Positions 54,968-64,000 of a stretch of 64,000 nt of DNA are shown here, piece by piece. The stretch lies in assembly GCF_900104665.1 (NCBI RefSeq), contig NZ_LT629967.1, forward strand, positions 253,523 to 317,522, read 5' to 3'. Under the pieces are notes generated by a model. That model did no database searches, was not told where the DNA came from, and saw nothing but the letters and a program-made list of their open reading frames with translations. Origin of the DNA: Traorella massiliensis (GTDB lineage: Bacteria > Bacillota_I > Bacilli_A > Erysipelotrichales > Erysipelotrichaceae). A program made the translations under genes and the position numbers. Within the stretch, counting starts at the first letter, position 1; each line of letters begins with the position of its first letter.

Positions 54968-57502
54968 TTATCTCTGATTCAGTTTTTCCTGAAGCTTATA
55001 TAAATATTCAAGTGCCTGCTTCGGTGAAAGAGCATCTACATCCATCTGTGCAATCTGATCGCAAAGCTGTTTCTCAAATACATTTTCTTCTTTTTTAAAT
55101 TCATAATGTCCTGCCAGATTTAAATCAAGCTTGGTCTGATTTTCAAGTCCTGCCAATATTTGATTCGCTCTTTCAAGAATAGATTCTGGTAACTTTGCCA
55201 AACGGGCAACATTGATACCATAACTCTTATCTGCTTTACCTGGAAGTACTTTATAAAGGAAAGTTACATGGTCATTTTCTTCATGAACTTCAACATGTAA
55301 ATTACGGATAGAATCATATTCTTCCTCCAAAGCTGTTAATTCATGATAATGGGTAGAAAAGAGCGTTTTCGCATGAATGGTCTGATTGATATATTCTATC
55401 ATTGCATGTGCCAATGACATACCATCATAAGTAGATGTTCCACGTCCAATTTCATCAAATAGAATCAATGAATTTTCAGTAGCATGAGTTAATGCCTGAT
55501 TTGCTTCCATCATTTCTACCATGAAGGTTGACTGCCCACTCATGATATCATCACTTGCACCGATTCTTGTAAAGATCTTATCAAAAACCGGCAGCAAAGC
55601 TTTTTTAGCTGGGACGAAACAGCCAATTTGAGCCAATATCACGATACTTGCCATCTGTCTCATAAACGTAGACTTACCACCCATATTGGGACCTGTAATG
55701 ATATTTACATTCTCATTTTCTTTCATCACTAAAGAATTAGGAATATAACGATTTCCTTTCAGCATTTTTTCTAAGATCGGATGGCGTCCATCAATCACTT
55801 CAATTTCATGCTTATCAGTAAATATAGGACGGATATAACCATTCTCATTAGATACGACCGCTAATGAATACAGACAGTCAATGATCGCACAAGCATGAGC
55901 ACATTCATGTAACTTTGGCAAATAACTTTTAATTTGCGCAATCAATTCATTAAATAAATTGACTTCACGACGAATGGCTCTTTCCTGAGCATGCAGGATC
56001 GCATCTTCGTGATCTTTCAATTCCTGGGTTACATAACGCTCACAATTGGTCAGTGTCTGTTTACGAACATATCCATATTCATCTTTTACTAATGGTACAT
56101 TTCCTTTAGAAACTTCAATATAATAGCCAAATACTCGATTATAACCTACTTTTAAATTTTTGATCTGTGTCTTTTCTCTTTCTTTTGCCTCAAACTCTAA
56201 GATCCATTCCTGACCACTTTTACCAAGTCGACGATATTCATCCAGTTCTTCATCATAGCCAACTACAAAGACATTGCCATCTTTTACATGTACACTTGGC
56301 TGATCCACAAAGGCACCCTTTAGTTTTTCATAAAGTGGCTGACATGGATCACATTTAGCCAGATAAGCATAAGGTTTACAGTCTTGGATAATATCTAAGA
56401 TCTTAGGTATGACAGAAAGTGTCTGTGCTAGGCGAACACAATCTCGAGGGTTTGCTGTTGAGATTGCTACTCGTGCACATAATCGTTCAAGGTCATAAAC
56501 ATTTGATAGATATTCTTTCAATTCATCCTTCACAATAAAATTTCCATTTAAATAATCAATTGCATCTTCTCTTTTGTTAATTTCCTTCAAATCAATAAGC
56601 GGTGCTTCGATCCATCTTCTCAGCATTCGGCTACCCATGGCACTTTCACAATGATCAAGAAAAGACCAAAGCGTCTGTGATTTTGAATTAGCTCGAAGTG
56701 TCTGTGTAAGTTCTAGATTCTGTCGAGTAGAAAAATCCATCTGCATCGTTTCTTCTTCACTGATCATTTCAACTTTACTTAAATGTGACATGACCGTTTT
56801 CTGTGTTTCTTCTAAATAATTAGTCAATTGAGCAAATGCATTTTGTATACCTTCATCATCAATATGAGATACTAAAGGCTCATATACGTCATGAATATAA
56901 AAATTATCATTTGTCGAAAGGGTGATATTCAGATCTTCAATAACTTTTTTAAACTTTGCATCAAACTTAGTCGAAACAACGATCTCTCGTACATTTTTAC
57001 TTAAACATAGACGTGTCAATGCCTGAACACTGCGATCTGCTTGCTGTCCATAACATTCTCCTGTTGTGATCTCACAATACACAATGGATAGTCCAAACTG
57101 CGTATCAGCAATTGAAGCAATAAAATAGCTTTCTTTTTCATCACCGCCTTCTTCCATCCATGTTCCCGGAGTAACAATTTTAATACAGCCACGCTGTACG
57201 ATCTTTCCTGCTGTCGGCTCTTCCAATTGTTCAATAATCGCAACTTTATATCCTTTTTGTGTTAATCTTTGAATATAACCATTTGCGGCATGATAAGGAA
57301 TCCCGCACATGGGAACTCTTTCTTCTACGCCCGCATTTCTTCCAGTTAAGACAAGATCTAATTCCTGTGCTGCTGTTTTAGCGTCATCAAAAAACATTTC
57401 ATAAAAATCACCTAATCTATAAAACACGATACAATCCTGATACTTTTTCTTTTCTTCCAGATACTGCATCATCATTGGGGTATATTTAACTTCTTCACTC
57501 AT
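54968..57502 (-). CDS. mutS: DNA mismatch repair protein MutS
   Basis: The 844-residue ATPase has the mismatch-reading Phe-x-Glu in YRLGDFYEMFFDDA, the clamp and lever domains, Walker A TGPNMGGKSTFMRQ, Walker B LILFDEIGRGTSTYDG and an HTH tail. ATG 57502 follows TCAGGAGTG; the open frame continues three codons to a GTG inside that site. It starts the mutS-mutL-miaA operon. Confidence 0.96.
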   Translation of the reverse strand: MSEEVKYTPMMMQYLEEKKKYQDCIVFYRLGDFYEMFFDDAKTAAQELDLVLTGRNAGVEERVPMCGIPYHAANGYIQRLTQKGYKVAIIEQLEEPTAGKIVQRGCIKIVTPGTWMEEGGDEKESYFIASIADTQFGLSIVYCEITTGECYGQQADRSVQALTRLCLSKNVREIVVSTKFDAKFKKVIEDLNITLSTNDNFYIHDVYEPLVSHIDDEGIQNAFAQLTNYLEETQKTVMSHLSKVEMISEEETMQMDFSTRQNLELTQTLRANSKSQTLWSFLDHCESAMGSRMLRRWIEAPLIDLKEINKREDAIDYLNGNFIVKDELKEYLSNVYDLERLCARVAISTANPRDCVRLAQTLSVIPKILDIIQDCKPYAYLAKCDPCQPLYEKLKGAFVDQPSVHVKDGNVFVVGYDEELDEYRRLGKSGQEWILEFEAKEREKTQIKNLKVGYNRVFGYYIEVSKGNVPLVKDEYGYVRKQTLTNCERYVTQELKDHEDAILHAQERAIRREVNLFNELIAQIKSYLPKLHECAHACAIIDCLYSLAVVSNENGYIRPIFTDKHEIEVIDGRHPILEKMLKGNRYIPNSLVMKENENVNIITGPNMGGKSTFMRQMASIVILAQIGCFVPAKKALLPVFDKIFTRIGASDDIMSGQSTFMVEMMEANQALTHATENSLILFDEIGRGTSTYDGMSLAHAMIEYINQTIHAKTLFSTHYHELTALEEEYDSIRNLHVEVHEENDHVTFLYKVLPGKADKSYGINVARLAKLPESILERANQILAGLENQTKLDLNLAGHYEFKKEENVFEKQLCDQIAQMDVDALSPKQALEYLYKLQEKLNQR

Positions 57503-57537
57503 AAAAATCACTCCTGACTCATTTTATTATATCAAAA

Positions 57538-57563
57538 AAAGACCTTTCAAAATAGGTCTTTAT
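57538..57563 (-). terminator. Terminator before mutS
   Basis: AAAGACCT and AGGTCTTT form an 8-bp stem followed by a T run on the minus strand, ending the PTS-like gene upstream. Confidence 0.8.
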
Positions 57564-59152
57564 TCGCTTGTTTCATCATTTTTTGTTTCATTTTGGACAC
57601 GTGGAAATTCTTGAATGCTCTCTTTTTTCATACGTACGATATAGTCTTTGATCATCGTGGAAATATTACCGATACGGATCAAATAACCATTTCTACTTTC
57701 TAACAATAAATAAGCACCTTTTTTCCTCAAAGAATCATAATCTACCATTTCACGATTCACAAATTTAATCGTCAGCTTATCCGGTGTAGAATGAGCTTCA
57801 ATAATATTATCAAGTCCACCAAGATTCTCTACGATTTCTTCGCAGATCTTATCTTTATCTACCATCTGGAATAAACCTAAAGCATACTTCTTAAAATAAA
57901 TTCTAGTTAAGAAATAAAAGATAACTGCAACGATCAGTCCAACCGCTAAAAGCTTATAAACATTATAAGCTATATATGGATTTCTTAGATATTCCAATAA
58001 GTCTAATCCGCTACCTGGATTTGCCAGCATCAATAATTCTGAAAAGTTATATCCAACCACCACGTGAAACATCTGTAAGAAGGCATATAACAACCCCACA
58101 ATAACGATATATATAAGATAAAGCATTGGTGATAAAATCAGCATCATAATTTCCGCAGGTAATGGATTACCACAAAGAATCGTTAGTAAAAAAGCAATGA
58201 TGAAAAACCCTAGATATCTTTTCTTATCTTCAATATTACTGCAAAGACGATAATATGCCAAATAAAATGCCGGCATAATAAACAGATTAATCACATAATA
58301 AGGTGTAATGAAAGTACCTGACGTCATTGTGCTCATACCTGCCTGACGCTGAGCTGTCCATATCGCAACATCACCTGAAAACTTCAGCCCTACATTATTT
58401 AGCCAGCTGCCTCCCATATCACTAAACCAGAAAATCTGTCGTGGTATATCTAAAAATCCCAAAACTGCGCTAATTCTTTCATACATCCCATACAGTAATA
58501 AATTTACCGGATTTGAAATATCGCTTGCGATAACTTCAAAAAAAGAATTCATCACATTCGTTGCCAGCGGCCATACATAAGCAACTCCTATCCCGCACAA
58601 GACACTGAGAATAAGTGTCATAACTCCAGCCATCGTGTCATGATCTACAAAAGAAGTAATTCCAAAAATAGAATATTTCCTTGAACGAATATAACAGAAA
58701 TGAGTAACCGCATAGGCAAGGATATAACCAAAAATACCGAGTTGATATGGTAATCTGATCGATGATAGATTTCCGCTCATTTGAGTGAAATCAATTTCGG
58801 TTACATTAAAAATTGACTGATAGAAATAACTTGGTAACGATGGATTTAAAAAGAATACCATCGAAATATGAATAACTACATAAGAAAGTACGCCGATCAT
58901 TACAAGCATAGAAGATTCATATCGGTGTGATAAAATATGTATAAAGACAAGAAATGGAAAAAAATAAATAATACTTGCCCCCATATACCGAAGCAATTCA
59001 AAAACCTGTATTAAAACGGGATGATCGATTTGCCACAAAAATGTGACATTAGGATTGAGGACAGCTGTCCCTATACCAAGCAACAATGTTCCAATAAAAA
59101 GCATTTTTAATGGAAATTGAAGTATCTCTAATAATGAATGCCATTTTGACAT
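57560..59152 (-). CDS. PTS EIIC-EIIB-like membrane protein lacking the EIIB cysteine
   Basis: The 530-residue protein has an EIIC-like domain of about ten helices (TSFVDHDTMAGVMT, TFITPYYVINLF) and a C-terminal EIIB-like domain (ENLGGLDNIIEAHSTPDKLTIKF). In functional glucose-family EIIB this loop reads LDACITRLR; here the position of Cys holds Thr (HSTPDKL), so it cannot carry phosphate in the usual way. It may be a sensor or a non-PTS transporter. ATG 59152 follows GAGAGGTGATTGT. It is transcribed alone. Confidence 0.75.
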   Translation of the reverse strand: MSKWHSLLEILQFPLKMLFIGTLLLGIGTAVLNPNVTFLWQIDHPVLIQVFELLRYMGASIIYFFPFLVFIHILSHRYESSMLVMIGVLSYVVIHISMVFFLNPSLPSYFYQSIFNVTEIDFTQMSGNLSSIRLPYQLGIFGYILAYAVTHFCYIRSRKYSIFGITSFVDHDTMAGVMTLILSVLCGIGVAYVWPLATNVMNSFFEVIASDISNPVNLLLYGMYERISAVLGFLDIPRQIFWFSDMGGSWLNNVGLKFSGDVAIWTAQRQAGMSTMTSGTFITPYYVINLFIMPAFYLAYYRLCSNIEDKKRYLGFFIIAFLLTILCGNPLPAEIMMLILSPMLYLIYIVIVGLLYAFLQMFHVVVGYNFSELLMLANPGSGLDLLEYLRNPYIAYNVYKLLAVGLIVAVIFYFLTRIYFKKYALGLFQMVDKDKICEEIVENLGGLDNIIEAHSTPDKLTIKFVNREMVDYDSLRKKGAYLLLESRNGYLIRIGNISTMIKDYIVRMKKESIQEFPRVQNETKNDETSE

Positions 59153-59225
59153 ACAATCACCTCTCATATATAATAACATTATTAAGTGTTCAGTTCAAAC
59201 AACACTTTTAAGAAGGAGTGACTTC

Positions 59226-60437
59226 ATGAATAAATATCTTCATCGTGTAAAAGAACCAAAGAAGTATGATTATATTTTGATCATAGTCGTAGGTTTATTA
59301 GTTTGTTGTAGCTTGGTTGCCATTTATTCATCTTTAAAACAGCTTCAAGCTTATCAGTCAAATATTGTTTTTACACAATTCCGTTGGGTTTTGATCAGTT
59401 TAGTAGCAGTTGCCGTCATTTTGTACTTCGGTAATGAATCGCTTTATGATTTTATTGAGATTATCTATAAGATCCTGCTTGCCCTTTTAGTTATCTTATT
59501 TATCGATATGGTTTTATATCGGCTTACCAGTCATCATCTCCCTGGTGGTTTGATCGATCAGATCAACGGTGCTATCAGCTGGTATAACATTCCCGGACTT
59601 GGTAGTTTACAGCCTTCAGAATTTATGAAAATCGTTTTGGTCATCAAAACTGCACTGATCATTCATGAACATAATGAAAATAAGACAGAAAACAGTTATG
59701 AAGAAGATATTCAGCTATTTATCAAGGTAGCAAAACTTTGTGCTCTTCCTTTAATTCTGATCCTCCTTCAGCCGGATACAGGTCTTGTTTTGATCATTGG
59801 CATCAGTGTTGTCGTGATGGTATTATGTTCCGGGATTCGTAAAGAATGGTTTTTAGTTTTCTTTACGGCAATTGTGATCATCGTACTTTTATTTCTTTAT
59901 CTCTATTTTTACCAACGAGATATTTTAAATATATTTCTTCAAGATCATCAGCTAAGTCGTTTTGATGGATGGTTCTATCCGGAAGAAAGTGTATTAGAAG
60001 ATGGACATCAGCTTTATACTTCACTTTTAGCGTTAGGTTCTGCCGGACTCACAGGAGTTGGCCTTCAGCCAACGACCATTCAGCTTTCAGAAGCAAACAC
60101 TGACCTGATTTTTGTGATATTTGGTCAATCTTTTGGTCTTATTGGATCTTTATCCTTACTGAGCTTATGTTTTGCTCTTGATTATCGCATCTATCGTATC
60201 ATTGCTTTATCAGACAATGCTATTGAAAAATATATGATGTGTGGTTTTTTAGGTATGATTGTTTATCAGCAAATTCAAAACATAGGTATGGTTGTTGGTC
60301 TATTGCCAATCACTGGTATTACCTTGCCATTTGTCTCGTATGGCGGAAGTTCCCTGCTTTCCTATTTTATTGCTCTAGGTTTTATCTTAAATGCTTCTTC
60401 TAAAGCAAAAAAATTAAGTGACTATGTCTATGACTAG
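59226..60437 (+). CDS. SEDS-family glycosyltransferase (FtsW/RodA/SpoVE)
   Basis: The 403-residue protein has ten helices and SEDS words: WYNIPGLGSLQPSEFMK, LLQPDTGLVLI, HQLYTSLLALGSAGLTGVG and LPFVSYGGSSLLS. SEDS proteins polymerise lipid II into peptidoglycan with a class B PBP. RodA is favoured over FtsW by general resemblance, but the partner is not adjacent. ATG 59226 follows AGAAGGAGTGACTTC. Confidence 0.9.
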   Translation: MNKYLHRVKEPKKYDYILIIVVGLLVCCSLVAIYSSLKQLQAYQSNIVFTQFRWVLISLVAVAVILYFGNESLYDFIEIIYKILLALLVILFIDMVLYRLTSHHLPGGLIDQINGAISWYNIPGLGSLQPSEFMKIVLVIKTALIIHEHNENKTENSYEEDIQLFIKVAKLCALPLILILLQPDTGLVLIIGISVVVMVLCSGIRKEWFLVFFTAIVIIVLLFLYLYFYQRDILNIFLQDHQLSRFDGWFYPEESVLEDGHQLYTSLLALGSAGLTGVGLQPTTIQLSEANTDLIFVIFGQSFGLIGSLSLLSLCFALDYRIYRIIALSDNAIEKYMMCGFLGMIVYQQIQNIGMVVGLLPITGITLPFVSYGGSSLLSYFIALGFILNASSKAKKLSDYVYD

Positions 60438-60447
60438 TCACTTTTTT
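60417..60447. terminator. Terminator between SEDS gene and nadK
   Basis: AGTGACT and AGTCACT pair across the SEDS stop, followed by TTTTTT on the plus strand. Confidence 0.75.
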
Positions 60448-61216
60448 AATACAGATCTCTTAATCGTTCCAGATAATCAATATTGCGATATTTCGCAAAA
60501 TGAATCTCTTTTTTACTCAATGATACTTCAATATTTTTCACATGATCTAAAGTCATATGTTTTTGATCATAACACAAAATTGCATCACTGAAATCATCAC
60601 TAAAAAATTCTATTCTTCTTTTAGGATTCATGATATAAGGAACACCTAAAGAGCGATACTTATGATGATGAATTCCGGTAATTTCATGCAGCTGTAGAAG
60701 ATTCAGTCCTTCTTCGATCACCGCTCCTTTCAATGAACGGTTATAAGCTGTAGAACCCGCTTGTGTTGAAACACACATTCCTGTGCCACGGAAAGTTTCA
60801 AAAGGAACACCATCAATTTTCACATTTAAAAGCTGTGTACGAACTACATTTTCAATTCTCATTTCATTCACTGCATAACAAACCTCTTTGCCGCAATTTA
60901 TTTGAAGCAGAGGTACGCTTCGAATCACAGGATTCTTATTTACGATATCAAAGATACATTCATTCACTTCATCTACCGTATAATCCGTAAAAAATCCTAA
61001 TGTTCCTGTATGAATGGCAAGAAAACAACAATTTTCAAGTATATCGAGATATTTATGTACCGCATATAAAAATGTTCCATCACCGCCAACACACAATATC
61101 AGTTCTGGATTTGTTTTATCATAAACTAATCCTTTTTCAGTCAACTGTTCTTTCAAATGCTGTTCAATTTGAATCGATGCTTCATCCTTTTTTGCGACAA
61201 TACCAAACTTTTTCAT
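60446..61216 (-). CDS. nadK: NAD kinase
   Basis: The 256-residue enzyme phosphorylates NAD to NADP. The catalytic GGDGTFLYAVH, the NE motif in AVNEMRIEN and the glycine-rich RGTGMCVSTQAGSTAYNRS are present. It diverges from the CYTH gene on the plus strand. Short NadK forms of this size are normal in Firmicutes. Confidence 0.93.
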   Translation of the reverse strand: MKKFGIVAKKDEASIQIEQHLKEQLTEKGLVYDKTNPELILCVGGDGTFLYAVHKYLDILENCCFLAIHTGTLGFFTDYTVDEVNECIFDIVNKNPVIRSVPLLQINCGKEVCYAVNEMRIENVVRTQLLNVKIDGVPFETFRGTGMCVSTQAGSTAYNRSLKGAVIEEGLNLLQLHEITGIHHHKYRSLGVPYIMNPKRRIEFFSDDFSDAILCYDQKHMTLDHVKNIEVSLSKKEIHFAKYRNIDYLERLRDLY

Positions 61217-61271
61217 TTCTTTCTTCCTTTTCTGCCTTCCCTATTGTATCATAAAGATATAGGTGATGAAA

Positions 61272-61817
61272 ATGATAAATAATTTAGAAGTTGAATATAA
61301 GATATTAGTAAACAAAGATAGTTTTGAAAAACTATCTGCTTTATATAAAGATAAGATGTTTGTAAAACAGACAAATTATTATTATGATACAGAAACTCTC
61401 AACTTAAGAAATCAGAAATGTGCCTTAAGAATCCGTGAAAAAAATAATACATTTTTAATTACGCTTAAAACTCCTGCCTCAAAAGGACATCATGAATATG
61501 AATGTTATGTTAAAGAAAATTCACCAGAAGTTTTTAAAACTTCAGAAATCAAAGACATCCTTTATCAGTTAATAAAAGATCAGCCACTTATAGAACTTGG
61601 AAAATGTGTAACATATCGGGCTGTTGTCGAATTAGATAAAGCTGAGCTCTGTTTTGACATCAACGAATACAATGGCATTACCGATTATGAAATCGAGTAC
61701 GAACAGACTTGTGATCATGATGGCATAACAGTGTTTAATCAAATTTTAAGTCAAGTGAATTTAAAATATGAAAAAAACTGTGCCAGCAAAATAAAAAGGA
61801 CTTTAAAATCAAAATGA
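61272..61817 (+). CDS. CYTH-domain protein (YjbK-like)
   Basis: The 181-residue tunnel-fold protein begins with the ExExK motif (LEVEYKILV) and has YYYDTETLNLRNQKCALRIREKNNTFLITLKTP and ELDKAELCFDINEY. CYTH proteins act on triphosphates or organophosphates; this branch is commonly found near nadK/RelA-type genes. ATG 61272 fits best after AGGTG; ATG 61266 is an alternative. It overlaps the next gene by four bases. Confidence 0.85.
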   Translation: MINNLEVEYKILVNKDSFEKLSALYKDKMFVKQTNYYYDTETLNLRNQKCALRIREKNNTFLITLKTPASKGHHEYECYVKENSPEVFKTSEIKDILYQLIKDQPLIELGKCVTYRAVVELDKAELCFDINEYNGITDYEIEYEQTCDHDGITVFNQILSQVNLKYEKNCASKIKRTLKSK

Positions 61818-62083
61818 TCTATCTAGTTGTCTATTTATTCATCATTAATATAATTACTTTTATCTATATGGGATTAGATAAAAGAAAAGCTAAAAAACAT
61901 TCTTTTCGTATACCTGAAAAAGTTCTGCTTACACTGTCTTTTTTAGGTGGAAGCTTAGGCACATTGATCGCAATGCATTGTTTCCATCATAAAACACAAA
62001 AAACTATTTTTAAAGTTGGTGTTCCACTCTTATTAATCATAAATATATTTATGATTATCTTTATTTGTTCATATTTTCATTAA
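61814..62083 (+). CDS. DUF1294 small membrane protein
   Basis: The 89-residue protein has three membrane helices and the family signature MGLDKRKAKKHSFRIPEKVLL ... LGGSLGTLIAMHCFHHKTQK. Its function is unknown. It is translationally coupled to the CYTH gene. Confidence 0.88.
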   Translation: MIYLVVYLFIINIITFIYMGLDKRKAKKHSFRIPEKVLLTLSFLGGSLGTLIAMHCFHHKTQKTIFKVGVPLLLIINIFMIIFICSYFH

Positions 62084-62085
62084 AG

Positions 62086-62111
62086 AACTTGTTGTATTAA
62101 CAAGTTTTTAT
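62086..62111 (+). terminator. Terminator after DUF1294
   Basis: AACTTGTT and AACAAGTT form an 8-bp stem with a 5-nt loop, followed by TTTTTATT. Confidence 0.85.
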
Positions 62112-62196
62112 TAGATGAACAATTTATGTTAATTGTCGACAATTATGTTTTTTAAATCTAACGTCAACTTCTCAAAAAATTATACATCTATATAAA

Positions 62197-62229
62197 ATGG
62201 ATATGTTAATTATTAACTAACATATCCAT
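62197..62229 (-). terminator. Transposase terminator
   Basis: ATGGATATGTTA and TAACATATCCAT form a perfect 12-bp stem that includes the transposase stop codon and abuts the left inverted repeat. Confidence 0.8.
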
Positions 62230-63849
62230 TTGTTCATTTACAAACTTCCTGTATTCTTCTTCTGTTGCTCCCAGTGCCTTTAATATCTTTTTTTGCTTAT
62301 TTGTCAGTCGATATCTTATATGATATTTCTCATCCGCTAATTTAGTTACTCCCAGCCGTTCATAATCTTTCAATACTTTCGGTACTGTGTACTCTTTTCT
62401 ATTCGTTTTATACAATTCCTTTAATGACTGATAAATCTCATTCCTGATAATCAATGCTATGAATGATACGAACACTTTGCTTTCAAGTTTCTCTTCCGAA
62501 TGTACTCTGAATACATCATTCCCTAAATATGTCTTTTCCATCCTGAATATCTTTTCCACCGCATCCCTATCCCGATATGTTTCCAGCGCTTCTTCTGCAC
62601 TCATCTTTTTTGACGTCACTATCGCAAAATATCCCGCTTTATTTATCAGCTTCATGATTTCGTTATCTTTTCTTTGATAATTCATGAAGTATCCATTCTC
62701 ATCAAATCCCAATCGATAATATTTCTCATAGCTTTTCACATCTTCTGCTTTCTTTATCTTTTTCTCTTTCTTCTTCTCTAACTCCTCATCCATCTTATTG
62801 AATCTGTTATTGATCGTAATCTTTTCTTTTTCCGCTTCTATTCCATTATAATATACATGCACATATTCTTTTTTTCCTGTATTGAATAAATCCTTCTCTA
62901 CTGTCATCCCGTACAGTTCGTATCCCTGCATATAATTTGAATATCCGTTCTTTAATACTGCTCCTGCTTCTTCTGCCGCTTCCTGTATGAACTTTGCATT
63001 CCCCTTCGTCATCAGTATATAGTCATAATTATGCTTTTCGAAATACCTTATATTCCGTAATGAAAAATATCCCCTGTCCAGTATGAATCCTATTTCCCTG
63101 CATCCGTACTGCCGGGCTCTCTCCACCATCTTTTCACATTCCGTATTGTCGATGATGCTTCCCGGAAACAATTCATAGAATAAAGGCACCTGATCCGTCT
63201 GATTATATCCTATTGATAAATTCACTTGCGGTAATTCATCACGATCCTTCGCATGTCCGTATTCTGCCAATTCAAGATTTCCTGCAGCACTGTTCATATT
63301 CGTCGAATCATAAGCTATATAGATTTGCTTCTCAACATGCATATGTACCCACGATCTGATGAACAAATCGATATCCTTTACTTTTATTTTTTTAAACAGT
63401 CTTCCTATCGCATTATCATCGAAGTTCTCTGCACTGAACAATGTGTGATTATATCCATAGTCTTCAAAATACTGCATTACGTTATTTTCGCTCATCATCA
63501 TATATGTCGCTATATCCAGGATCTTGTCCGAATCATCTTTGAAAATCGTCTCCAGCAGTTCTTTTAATCCATTCCCAGCACTTATCTTGTCCGCCACAAA
63601 ATGAGGTCCCGCAATAACGAAGTCTGCTTTATCTCCGGGTTCATTCTGTTCATATGGAAATATTTCAAAATAGTTCCTGTTTGGAATCAGCTTTCCTTCT
63701 TCGTTAAGTTTTCCAATAGCTACTCTTACTGGTCTGGTTTGTTTTAATTCTGGCGAATATTTAACCCTTTGTGTCAAGTACACATAACTGCCACTTCTGC
63801 CTTTTATGATGACTGTTCTTTCAGGTAAATCCACAGGATTTTGATGCAT
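62206..63849 (-). CDS. IS1634-family transposase
   Basis: The 547-residue DDE transposase matches the IS4-like IS1634 family: AYDSTNMNS with a catalytic Asp, IGFILDRGYFS with the second Asp and YRDRDAVEKIFRMEKTYLG with the YREK-like Glu. ATG 63849 follows AAAGGATGATTTT. It appears full length and possibly active. A palindrome made of two copies of the terminal-repeat word lies 15 bp upstream and may let the transposase control its own promoter. Confidence 0.93.
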   Translation of the reverse strand: MHQNPVDLPERTVIIKGRSGSYVYLTQRVKYSPELKQTRPVRVAIGKLNEEGKLIPNRNYFEIFPYEQNEPGDKADFVIAGPHFVADKISAGNGLKELLETIFKDDSDKILDIATYMMMSENNVMQYFEDYGYNHTLFSAENFDDNAIGRLFKKIKVKDIDLFIRSWVHMHVEKQIYIAYDSTNMNSAAGNLELAEYGHAKDRDELPQVNLSIGYNQTDQVPLFYELFPGSIIDNTECEKMVERARQYGCREIGFILDRGYFSLRNIRYFEKHNYDYILMTKGNAKFIQEAAEEAGAVLKNGYSNYMQGYELYGMTVEKDLFNTGKKEYVHVYYNGIEAEKEKITINNRFNKMDEELEKKKEKKIKKAEDVKSYEKYYRLGFDENGYFMNYQRKDNEIMKLINKAGYFAIVTSKKMSAEEALETYRDRDAVEKIFRMEKTYLGNDVFRVHSEEKLESKVFVSFIALIIRNEIYQSLKELYKTNRKEYTVPKVLKDYERLGVTKLADEKYHIRYRLTNKQKKILKALGATEEEYRKFVNEQMDMLVNN

Positions 63850-63863
63850 AAAATCATCCTTTC

Positions 63864-63889
63864 TATAGATGTATATTTATACATCTATT
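63864..63889. promoter_or_regulatory. Internal palindrome made of terminal-repeat motifs
   Basis: TATAGATGTATA and TATACATCTAT face each other across TT, just before the transposase start. Each half equals the core of the element's terminal repeats, so transposase binding here could repress expression. The rest of 63890-64000 holds a hairpin and the right end. Confidence 0.65.
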
Positions 63890-64000
63890 ATATCATACTC
63901 TTTCCGAACAGAAAAGCTCAAATACGCTTATTTTATCACCTATTTGAGCTATTTATATTTTTTCTTTTTTATAGATGTATAAAACTAAATTAAGTTAACG

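Larger units (their letters stand above)
62180..63982 (-). mobile_element. IS1634-family insertion sequence
   Basis: About 1.8 kb bounded by inverted repeats TTATACATCTATATAAAA (62180-62197) and, reversed, TTATACATCTATAAAAAA (63965-63982), 17 of 18 matching. It carries one intact transposase, a terminator at one end and a hairpin (AGCTCAAATA/TATTTGAGCT, 63915-63950) near the other. No clear target-site duplication was seen in the AT-rich flanks. Confidence 0.85.

Overview
The window comes from a low-GC Gram-positive gut-type anaerobe, most likely an Erysipelotrichia member. This is an inference from AT-rich DNA, strong AGGAGG ribosome binding sites, rubrerythrin, many PTS genes, a tmk-holB-ricT-rsmI run and mutS-mutL-miaA. 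No rRNA, tRNA or CRISPR was seen. Most genes lie on the minus strand.

Layout. 1-3.1 kb: an iron/phosphonate-type ABC importer (ATPase cut by the window edge, fused permease, lipoprotein). 3.36-8.71 kb: a small Tn916-related integrative element with integrase, excisionase, a Rep_trans relaxase/initiator whose start codon appears to be ATA, palindromic origin-like DNA, regulators and small membrane proteins; integrase arm-type repeats lie at both ends. 8.8-14 kb: guaB (a divergent IMPDH like that of Tritrichomonas), rubrerythrin, and a metal-efflux ATPase with its ArsR-type repressor and a clear operator. 14.2 kb: an unlisted 47-codon gene with its own promoter and terminator. 14.4-18.8 kb: rsmI, ricT, holB, tmk and an acetyltransferase. 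18.9-19.74 kb: about 850 nt without a gene, full of hairpins and closed by a strong terminator, a candidate large structured RNA.

19.8-29 kb: a HAD phosphatase, an iron alcohol dehydrogenase, then a SigI/RsgI envelope-signalling locus. sigI-rsgI is followed by a lipoprotein that copies the RsgI ectodomain and carries seven Asp-rich 15-residue repeats, then VTC-domain, DUF4956 and CotH-kinase genes. Three sites of the form ACCCC-N19-CGTA lie upstream of sigI (one) and between rsgI and the lipoprotein operon (two). An IS110-family element now separates the latter two from the operon.

29.3-43.3 kb: two beta-glucoside PTS operons. The first is controlled by LicT-type antitermination (two RAT/terminator pairs) and encodes IIA, LicT, IIBC, an MBL hydrolase and a GH1 enzyme. 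The second is headed by a LicR-type activator and encodes IIA, IIB, IIC, two SnoaL/NTF2-like proteins, a GH1 enzyme and a lactonase-like MBL protein. Two related short loci (34.8-35.1 and 43.5-43.7 kb), each with a small hydrophobic ORF, 5'-3' complementarity over the ribosome binding site and a matching terminator, look like type I toxin-type genes.

43.8-62.1 kb: phosphate transport (DUF47, PiT), DUF4230, an ABC exporter pair, NUDIX, two tandem small membrane-anchored proteins, miaA-mutL-mutS, a PTS-like membrane protein lacking the EIIB cysteine, FtsW/RodA, NAD kinase, a CYTH protein and DUF1294. 62.2-64 kb: an IS1634-family insertion sequence with recognisable terminal repeats.
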